Positions 18,676-25,862 of a stretch of 25,862 nucleotides of DNA are shown one piece after another (position 1 is the first letter of the stretch; each line of letters starts with the position of its first letter). The notes under the pieces were generated by a model. That model was given only the letters and a program-made list of their open reading frames with translations, did not search any database and was not told where the DNA came from. The DNA comes from Bimuria novae-zelandiae CBS 107.79 (lineage: Eukaryota; Ascomycota; Dothideomycetes; Pleosporales; Didymosphaeriaceae). The position numbers were made by a program, and so were the translations under genes. Where the stretch lies: the NCBI GenBank assembly GCA_010015655.1, contig ML976720.1, positions 94,505 to 120,366 on the forward strand, in the 5' to 3' direction.

Positions 18676-20395
18676 GCACATTAGTAGCTTAGCGAGAGCT
18701 GGGTTACTCGCTTTATTAATAGACACGAGATCTATCTTATCTTAAAGTAGACTATCGCTATAGATTATACGCGCCACTTGGCTAATTCTAAGTTAAAATA
18801 CTATTTCTACTTTAAGCTCCTGCATTGAAAGATCACCAAATATTACCTTAAGGCTCGAGATATATATAATATGGATAAGAAGGGCTTCTTAATTGGCTTA
18901 ATAGGCAGAAGCAAGAGGATATTTAGTAGGTGTTAATAGGAGAAGAAGGAGGTTTAAGCCTCTCTTTAGGATAGATTACGCGAGTTTCTAACACTCCTGG
19001 CCTATTATTACGCTGATAGGAGCTCGCTGCCTCTAGGCCTTATCTACGCAGCTATAAAAGGAGCTATATAATTAAGCTAGGTGCAGGATATTAAGATAGG
19101 AGAACATAAGGTGTTTACCTTATTATCTTTAACAGGCTAGTTAAACGATGACGTAGGGCTAGCCTGGCTTAAGCAGGTGTTTGATCGCTGTATAAAGTAG
19201 TAATTAGGTAAATAGAGATTACTTATCCTTAATAGCTATAGATCTTATCTCACGATAAAGTTTATTAGCTACTATAATTGCTATAGGATACTCCTAATAG
19301 TCCTTCCTCTTTATTTAACTTATACGCTCTAGCCGCTTAATGTAGCGCTATTTAAGCTACTCTCTTAAGCCTACTCTAACGAGCTTACTAACTATCTACA
19401 TAAGGCTTAAGGCCTTATTTTAATTAAGAAAGAAGACTTCTTCCTACTATTCTAGAGAGCTTAGCAGGCCTCGTTTAAGTAATTAACTATATTAAAAGCG
19501 TTTAAAGCTACTAGTATATAGCTAATAGATCCTAACGTCATCCTTAAGAGATTCGCGAGTACGCCAGAAACTAAGCGGAGCTTATTATTAGGGCTCTCTA
19601 ACAGTAATTAGAGAAAGCTTAATCGGTTAGTCCAAGTTACTATTAATAATAGCTATTAGTATAAGGCAAGAAAGCTACGTTTAAGCGTTTACTATCTCTC
19701 TATGTAGAATAAGCTTTTAAAGCATAAGAATAAGGGCTTAACAGAGGCTCTTTAGTATAAGTAAAAGTATAAGAAGAAGAGTAAAGTCCTTAACCTTTAA
19801 TAGCGCTAGGAATATTATAGTAGCGCTGTCTTCTAGTCTCCTCGCAAGACGCGTGAGGCTTAAGCTAGAGAAGTAGTATAAGAGCAAGATAAGATAGAGG
19901 GGAAACTCTAAAAAGCATAGGCTAAAAAGTAGCGTAAGGAGGCTTAACTATAGCGTTAAGTTAAGCTCGAGGAGAAGCGTGTGGAGAGGTAAAGGCTAAA
20001 GGAGATAAGGGAGCTTAAGTAAGCTAAGAAAGTAGCTAAACGCGCACGCAAAGTTAAAGCTTAATACTAAAAAAAAACTATTTAATAAACCTAATAACGT
20101 AAGCGTAAAGCCTCCTAAGCGCCTTTCTTTAAGAACAAGCGTTAAAAACGAGTAATAGAGGATAGAGCTCGCGATGTAGTTGCATCTCCTCTATTAGCTA
20201 CTCTACTAAAGGTTATATTGTAAGGGCATAACGTTAACCTTCCGCAAAAATATAGATAGCATAAGTTAATCGCAAGTATCTAATTACTACAACACTACGG
20301 TCTTATTAGTATTAAGCTATTGTGTGGCGTTGTACAGCCTTATTCTTGAGATTGAGCAGATGGCGTTTCGGCGTGCGCGCTGCGCACGGGCACGT

Positions 20396-22507
20396 TAACG
20401 TGCCTGTGCGTAGTGTGCCCGGATTCACAGTGTGCCCCGCAGAACACCACATGCCTAATCTTAAAATGAGGCTGTACAGCGCCACACAATAGCTTAATAT
20501 TAATAGAAATATAGTGTTGTAGTAATTAGATGCTTGCGATTAACTTGTACTATCTATATTTTTGTGGGAGGTTAACGTTGCGGCCACGTGATGTAACTTT
20601 AGCTAGAGTAGTAGATAGCTTATCTTTAGCTTAAACACTAGCGTGAGTAGCGCTAGCGCGTTTTTAACACTTGTTACTTAGTAAGACTACTCGTAAGGCT
20701 TTACGCTTGCGTTATTAAGCTTATTAAATAGATTTTTTTTAGTATTAAGCTTTAACTTTACGCGCGTGTTTAGCTACTTTCTTAGCTTTCTTTTACTTCT
20801 TAACGTCTTTAAGCCTCTACTTTTTTATACGCTTCTCCTTAAGCTTAATTTAATACTATAGTTAAGCCTCCTCGCGCTACTTCTTAGCCTATACTTTTTA
20901 GAGTTTTTCCTCTATCTTATCTTGCTCTTATACTACTTTTCTAGCTTAAGCTTCACGTAGCTTGCGAGGAGACTAGTAAATAGCGCTATTATAATACTTC
21001 TAGCGCTATTAAAGGTTAAGGGCTTTACCTTTCTTCTTATATTTCTGCTTATAGTGAAAAGCCTCCTTAAAGCCCTTATTCTTATGCTTTAATAGCTTAA
21101 TCTGTATAGAGAAATAGTAAACGCTAGAACGTAGCTTTCTTGCCTTATATTAATAGCTATTAGTAATAGTAGCTTAAACTAATCGATCTATCTTTCTTTA
21201 ATTATAATTAGAGAGCCCTAATAATAAGCTTCTCTTAGCTTCTAGCGTGCTAGCAAATCTACAGAGGATAACGTTAGCGTCTATTAGCTAGATCCTAGTA
21301 GCTTCAAAGGCCTTTAATATAAGGCTCTCTATAAAGGAGGATATTTAGGCGCTTTAGAAAAGTAGGAAGAAGTCTTCTTTCTTAATTAGAATAAGGCCTT
21401 AAGCCTTATATAGATAGTTAGTGAGCTTATTAGAGTAGGCTTAAAAGAGTAGCTTAAATAGCACTATATCGAGCGGCTAGAGCGTGTAAGTTAAATAAGG
21501 AGGAAGGACTATAAGGAGGATCCTATAGTAATTATAGTAGTTAATAAACTCTATCGTGATATAAAATCTATAGCTATTAAGGATAAGTAATCGCTATCTC
21601 CTTAATTACTACTTTATATAGCGATTAAACACCTGCTTAAGCCAAGCTAGGCCTATGTTATCGTTTAACTAGCCTATTAAAGATAATAAGACAAAGACCT
21701 TATATTCTCCTGCCTTAATATTCTCTACCTAACTTAATTATATAGCTCCTTTTTTAGCTGCGTAAATAAGAGCTAAAGGCAGCGAGCTCCTATTAGCGTA
21801 GTAATAGGCTAAGAGTGTTAGAAACTCGCGTAATCTATCCTAGAGAGATGCTTAAACCTCCTTCTTCTCTTATTAACGCTTGCTGAATATCCTCTTACTT
21901 CTGCCTATTAAGCTAATTAAGAAGCCCTTCTTATCTATATTGTATATATCTCAAGCCTTAAGGTGATATTTAGTGATCTTTTAATGCAGTAGCTCGAAGT
22001 AGAGATAGTATTTTAACTTAGAATTAGCCAGGTGGCGCGTACGATCTATAGCGATAGTCTACTTTAAAATAAGATAGATCTCGTGCTAGTTAATAAAGCG
22101 AGTAACCTAGCTCTCGCTAAGCTACTAACGGGCTACTTCTAATAAGAAATTCCTAATTATCTCCCTCGTAGGAGGTAGGCCTTACTTATTAAGCTTAGTG
22201 ATATATCGTACAAGCTCTAACTCCTATTATAGGTTAAGAGCTTGCCTGCTGGCATGCCTAGCATCCCTAGGCCCTGTCACGCCTCTCTATCGCCGCCCTA
22301 GAGTTAACCGGTCAACGCCATGCTTTTTAGCAACTTCCTTTAATGTAAATTATTCTTCTAAACCTCGCAATTTTAGATCCTCAATTGCCTTATTAATCGG
22401 AGCTATGGTCTTGGAGTTATCGCACGTTGGAGTTGTGGTGTTGAGACGCGCGTTGGTGTTCTGCGGGGCACACTGTGAATCCGGGCACACTGCGCACGGA
22501 CACGTTA
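20396..22507 (-). mobile_element. Pogo-like DNA transposon P5, complete ends, abutting P3
   Basis: 2112 bp. Left end from TA 20396: TAACGTGCCTGTG, word CGTAGTGTGCCCG (20409-20421), spacer GATT, word CACAGTGTGCCCC (20426-20438). Right end, read inward from 22507: TAACGTGTCCGTG, CGCAGTGTGCCCG, GATT, CACAGTGTGCCCC. The few differences between ends are C/T changes. After the right TA the NLR gene resumes (TACGAGGCATCC). Its left TA is also the right TA of P3. Confidence 0.87.
20550..22406 (-). pseudogene. P5 transposase (pogo/Fot-like DDE), RIP-decayed
   Basis: From 22406 (ATA where an ATG is expected, before APINKAIEDLKLRGLEE) to the stop at 20552-20550 is 1857 nt, the same 619 codons as P3. 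The start and end are in one frame. An N-terminal helix-turn-helix follows (TLKEVAKKHGVDRLTLGRR), then ELELVRYITKLNK, LPPTREIIRNFL, and a DDE domain like that of P3. The tail ends NLPQKYR. Many in-frame TAG/TAA codons disable it. The loss of the start codon is also a G-to-A change. Confidence 0.8.
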
Positions 22508-23090
22508 TACGAGGCATCCTGGTTGAGGCTCTAGAGGACCAGTCCAAGACTAAATTCATACGATAACCGCTCACTATACATAACATAGCAGGTCACTTTT
22601 AATTAAATTTAAAGACAGAATCCGGAATTGGCCTAGCTACTTAAGCTATAAGCGTATTTTAAGAAGCAAGACGTGTAGTTTAGACTTCTTCAACACGCAT
22701 ACTATACAGACAACAAGTAGATATAGAAGCTTACTAAGGACGAACTAAGCTTTAATAAAGCGATTCAACTGCTATGCGAATACGGTCTAGTTTATCCAGA
22801 ACCTTTACTTAGATAGTTGTTAGGTTTAGCAAGGTATGGTGTGCATAGCTATGTGTACTTATAGACAATATCTATATTAAATAATAGGTGGGACAAGGGA
22901 CTAGCAAGGCTGGCTCTAACTTGTGTTGCATCTAAAGTTCCTAGCATGAATGCAGACAGGTAGTGGCTTCTTTAACAGTGGCTTCTCTAACATGCTACAA
23001 GACATGAACACTCCATCACGGATGGAACGGCGGATATCATAGGAATTGAGTGGGCACTTTATAAACTAGGTAATCTGTACGCTAATCAAT

Positions 23091-23290
23091 GCAAGCTAGC
23101 GGAGGCAGAGGCCATGTACAGTCGGGCGCTGCAAGGCAAAGAGGAGGCACTCGGACCGAAGCACACATCGACCCTCATGACGGTCAACAACCTAGGCATC
23201 CTCTACGCCGACCAAGGCAAGCTGGCGGAGGCAGAGGCCATGTACAGTCGGGCGCTCCAAGGCTATGAGGAGGCGCTTGGCCCAAAACTA
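23091..23290 (+). repeat. Tandem TPR-coding repeat, 126-bp period, free of RIP
   Basis: The block coding LAEAEAMYSRALQG, then EEALGPK occurs twice, starting near 23091 and 23217, with only a few nucleotide differences. It encodes 42-residue kinesin-light-chain-type TPR units (NNLGILYADQGK between them). It is GC-rich and has no RIP stops, although flanking NLR sequence does. It forms the C-terminal sensor-type region of the NLR pseudogene. Confidence 0.75.
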
Positions 23291-23585
23291 CTGCTGTCGT
23301 ATATACCAGCGTTGAATACAATGTTCAGCTTTGGTGACCTACTCTCTACGTACAATAGGTCGGGTAGACACGGCGAAAATCATGTACACTCGCGCGTTAG
23401 GAGGATATACAACTATCCAAGGGCCTTCTTTAAAATAGTGTAAGGAGCTAAGAGATCGACTCGAAACGTTGCAAGCTACGTCCCTAGATCCGAAAGACCA
23501 AGGTAAGTCTGCAGAGGTTAGAGCGACAAAGTGAAGGTCCCTAAAGCGCATAATTCGCAAGTTTAGAAAGTTAGATGCGGGATAG

Positions 23586-24140
23586 CAGGTAGCTAGAAGA
23601 GTACTTTTAATCTAGGAGAATATGTCAAAAATATAGCTTTATTTACTTAGAATTACCGTGTTGTTAATTTGACGAGCGTTTTGCATGGACACGCTATAGC
23701 GGCCATTATTAATAGGCTTATAGCCACAGCAGAATAGCCATAATTTAGCTTAGACGATAACAAACTTATATTATAAGAACCTAATTACGTAGCTGGCTTG
23801 TACTGCTCGGTTCGGGAATTGCCTTACCGAAGTACCACCCACCATTGCGACTAGGCCTAAATCTGCTCGCCACAACGCTGCCATGTACATGGTAAGATAA
23901 GCTACTAAATACTTAAGTCTTAAAAAACTAACCTAACAAAATTTCTTAGTGTAAATAAAGGCTATTAACTTATTAAATATAATTTAAGTAGCGCGTATTG
24001 TTATATTTTATAAAAAGCTAATATATATTTTTCGCAAGAACTTAGCCACGCACACGTAATTTTTATATATAAAGTATTTTTTTTAAAGAATAAGAGCTAT
24101 AGTGCGCGTTAGATAATAGTAAATTAATTATTATACTACT
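23586..24140. other. 3' flank of NLR pseudogene, becoming AT-rich
   Basis: No followable reading frame. The first 300 bp are of mixed composition. From about 23900 the DNA is strongly TA-rich and looks RIP-affected, with no identifiable element ends until the TA at 24141. Confidence 0.4.
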
Positions 24141-24290
24141 TAACGTCCCCCCCTACGTGGCGGAAAACCCCCCGTGCCAGAAAATACGAGGGATACTTCG
24201 ACTTCAAGCGACTATAACTTTGCGCGCACATTGAGCTTTGCTATATTTCTTTATAAGTCTTGTACTTTGGCTAATTTTAAACATTTGGGA
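24141..24290 (+). mobile_element. Left end of pogo-type element P7, interrupted by P6
   Basis: Starts TA at 24141 with TAACGTCCCCCCC, then TACGTGGCGGAAA (24154-24166), spacer ACCC, and CCCGTGCCAGAAA (24171-24183), an imperfect repeat at 17-bp spacing. The end resembles the one at 10789. The interior continues to 24290, where P6 begins at another TA. The rest of P7 would lie beyond P6 and outside the window. No coding sequence of P7 is visible. Confidence 0.55.
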
Positions 24291-25862
24291 TAACGTGTCC
24301 GTGCGCGTAACGATCGGATTCGCGTAACGATCGCCGAACACCAGAACAGCTCTATCAGCAATAAGGCAATAGAGCCACCCACAGTTAGTATTATTATAAG
24401 ATTTTCTAGTTGATTACTATATAGATCCTTGCGATTGATTTTCACTATTTATATCTATTAGGAAGCTTGACGTCGCGGCCGCTGCGTGTAGATTTGGTTG
24501 GGGCAGCAGATGCGCCCTCTGAGGCCTCCCCAACATCTGTAGCATCAACACCACGTTTCTGACGCTTTCTGCTCTGTAGAGATGACTGAGAGGCCTTTCT
24601 CTTACCCTTTTGGGATAGTTGCAGAGCTTTTTCAGCGTCGTGGGCAGACTTCTGGGCAGCGCGCTAAGCAGCCTTTTCAACCCTCTCCTCCTCCTTCGCC
24701 TTCTTAGCTACCTCTCGCGCAGCACGCTTTTCCTGCTACATTTTCTCCTTATATAGCTTAGCTGCCTTCTTTAGCTCTGCTGTCTCCGCTTTTTAAAGCT
24801 ACTATTACTTATCCTCTTGCTTCTTAATTAATTAACAAATATGTGCCTCCCTTACTTTCCTTAGTAACTATAAAATAGCCCCACCATAATACTCCTAGCG
24901 CTATTAAAGGTTAAGAGCTTTACCCTTCTTTTTACACTTCTTCTTAATAGATAGCGCCTGCCTAAGCCCATCATTGTCATGCTTAAGCAGCTCATTTTGG
25001 ACAGATAGATAGTAGAGCGATTAACGAAGCTTCTTTGTATCTTAACTACCCTGTTCCTTCACTGCTAATCGTAAAAGCCTATCCACCTTTCTCCAATCAT
25101 AATCGCTGAGCCCTAATAAAGAGCTATCGCCTAATTCTTGATCCTGCGTGAACCTATTAAGGATAGGATTAGGATTAGGTGGTGATATGCCTATGGCTCT
25201 AAAAGAGCTAAGGATAGTTAATTTCTTAAAGGAGGCCTTCCACGCATTCTAGAATAGGGGGAAGAAGTCGTCTTTAGTAATAGAAGCTAGGCCCTAGCTT
25301 CTATAAAGGTATCGTGATAGCTCTGCTGAGTACGCTGTTAATAAAGGCTTAAACATTGTAATATTAAGTGGCTAAAGCGTATAAGTTAAGTAAGGAGGCA
25401 GGACAGTAAGCAGAATCCTATACTTATTACAATAGTTAATAAAGTCTATAGTAACATGAGATCCGTGGCCGTCTATAATTAAAAGTTAATAGGATCGTTA
25501 AGTCTTCTCTTTTATACAGCGATTAAACACCTGCTTAAGCCAGGCAAGCCTGATATCGTTGTTCGTCTAGCTAGAGGATAATAAGGTGATAAAGACTTCG
25601 TGTTCTCCTGCCTTGATATCCTCTACCCAGCTTGATTGGATGCCCTTGTTGGCGGCCTTATAGATGAGGCTTGGCGGCAGAGCTGATCCATCAGCGCAGA
25701 TACATGCCAGGAGCGTGATCCATGCGCGATTGCCATCTTGGAGTGATGCCCTAACCTCCTTCTTCTCCCACATTCGTCTGCTGAATATCCTCTTTGATCT
25801 ACCAACGATACCGATCAGGCAGCCTTTCTCATCCATATTGTAGATATGACGAGGATCTATAT
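24291..25862 (-). mobile_element. Pogo-like DNA transposon P6, left end present, right end outside window
   Basis: From TA 24291: TAACGTGTCCGTG, word CGCGTAACGATCG (24304-24316), spacer GATT, identical word (24321-24333), then CCGAACACCAGAAC, which is shared with the left end of P3. The 13-nt end equals that of the right end of P5, but the word is different. The coding region is better preserved than in P2-P5, so P6 is probably the youngest of the group. Confidence 0.8.
24445..25862 (-). pseudogene. P6 transposase (pogo/Fot-like DDE), C-terminal part, lightly RIP-affected
   Basis: One minus-strand frame runs from the right edge to a stop at 24447-24445. The segment 25836-25567 is open for 89 residues and carries the first catalytic Asp in MDEKGCLIGIVGRSKRIF, then RRMWEKKEVRASLQDGNRAW, CADGSALPPSLIYKAANKG and SWVEDIKAGEHEVF. 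Further on, stops appear, but long stretches are readable. The C-terminus ends GRDVKLPNRYK, matching P2, P3 and P5. The N-terminal DNA-binding domain lies outside the window. This copy is the best guide to the family's original sequence. Confidence 0.8.

Larger units (their letters stand above)
16474..20259 (+). pseudogene. P3 transposase (pogo/Fot-like DDE), split by P4, RIP-decayed
   Basis: Starts at ATG 16474 (MAAINKALAAIESRELRDK) and runs to 16744, then resumes at 18674 after P4 and ends at TAG 20257-20259. Together this is 1857 nt or 619 codons, with no frameshift but dozens of TAG/TAA codons. N-terminal helix-turn-helix and CENP-B-type regions (KYNVSRSALSQRHQG, LPPTREIIRNF) precede the DDE domain: MDKKGFLIGLIGRSKRIF holds the first Asp. 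In the second block (LLILNSYRSY) and third block (PLNVALF) the usual Asp reads Asn, a G-to-A change. The tail is Lys/Arg/Glu-rich and ends NLPQKYR. P5 has the same 619-codon length. Confidence 0.85.
16374..20397 (+). mobile_element. Pogo-like DNA transposon P3, complete ends, with P4 nested inside
   Basis: Left end from TA 16374: TAACGTGCCCGTG, word CGCAGCGCGCACG (16387-16399), spacer GATT, same word (16404-16416). Right end, read inward from 20397: the same 13-nt end, then one copy of the word (20384-20372) followed directly by CCGAA. The right end thus lacks one 17-bp unit. Without P4 (1931 bp including both TAs) the element is about 2.1 kb. It shares its right TA (20396-20397) with P5. Confidence 0.85.
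11517..23585 (+). pseudogene. HET/NB-ARC/TPR NLR-type gene broken up by five transposons and RIP
   Basis: Coding blocks: 11517-12264, 12320-12952, 12999-13058, 14203-14225, 16346-16373, and 22506-23585. Introns are 12265-12319 (with an ACTAAC branch site) and 12953-12998 (GTATGT donor). Together they give about 857 residues. HET domain: AILSHTWG, DTCCIDKKN, GWTL and ELIA. NB-ARC: intact P-loop GLGGIGKT (12469-12492), Walker B-like LIVYNNYDNP (probable D-to-N change), GSIIITTR and LDGLPLALSTAG. The C-terminal part has two 42-residue TPR/kinesin-light-chain-type repeats (period 126 bp, from about 23091). Ten TAG/TAA codons fall between 11742 and 11955, with more in NB-ARC and after 22520, and one frameshift lies near 23340-23370. 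Such proteins control heterokaryon incompatibility and innate-type cell death in fungi. It cannot make a full-length protein. The frame closes exactly across every insertion when one target duplication is removed. Confidence 0.88.

Noticed and set aside
23780..23860. Possible tRNA-like stretch containing GGTTCGGGAATTGCC
   Set aside because: No acceptor stem or anticodon arm could be paired around it.
24251..24680. Two minus-strand frames of 64 and 87 residues over the end of P6
   Set aside because: They are out of frame with the transposase, whose conserved KLPNRYK end and stop lie in a different frame.

Overview
The window looks like nuclear DNA from a filamentous ascomycete (Pezizomycotina; a Dothideomycete is plausible but not shown). 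The evidence is short spliceosomal introns of 46-122 bp, a HET/NB-ARC/TPR NLR gene, many pogo/Fot-type transposons, and tracts where coding frames are conserved but CAG/CAA/CGA/TGG codons have become TAG/TAA/TGA. That is the footprint of repeat-induced point mutation (RIP). The sequence alternates between a GC-balanced gene block and AT-rich, RIP-decayed repeats.

Layout. 1-773: the start of a Tc1-like transposase (minus strand) lying in the 3' end of a pogo-like transposon with a zinc knuckle. 774-2330: RIP-decayed DNA with a probable Copia Gag remnant. 2640-10047: three intact genes. These are a four-exon phosphate:H+ symporter-like MFS protein (minus), a three-exon conserved fungal protein with a STAND-type N-terminal look (plus, divergent from the transporter across a 970-bp intergenic region), and an intronless N-acyl-D-amino-acid deacylase (minus, convergent with the previous gene). 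10048-11516: non-coding, partly RIP-decayed, with an orphan transposon end at 10789. 11517-23585: one NLR-type gene (HET, NB-ARC, TPR) spread over 12 kb by five insertions. 23586-25862: flanking AT-rich DNA, another orphan transposon end and a younger pogo-like element running off the right edge.

The NLR locus is the centre of interest. With the insertions removed at their target-site duplications, the reading frame continues exactly from HET through NB-ARC into the TPR region, and two introns are still recognisable. The insertions are a 5'-truncated LINE (13-bp duplication), pogo-like elements P2, P3 and P5 (TA duplications), and P4 nested inside the P3 transposase. LINE, P2 and P3/P5 all entered within about 50 bp of ancestral coding sequence, just after the GLPLA motif.

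The pogo-like elements share an unexpected terminal design. After a 13-nt end segment beginning with TA comes a 13-nt word, a 4-nt spacer and the same word again, giving a 17-bp period. The word differs between elements but is kept at both ends of one element. Seventeen base pairs is also the length of the CENP-B box, the site bound by the domesticated pogo transposase CENP-B. These look like subfamily-specific iterated transposase-binding sites.
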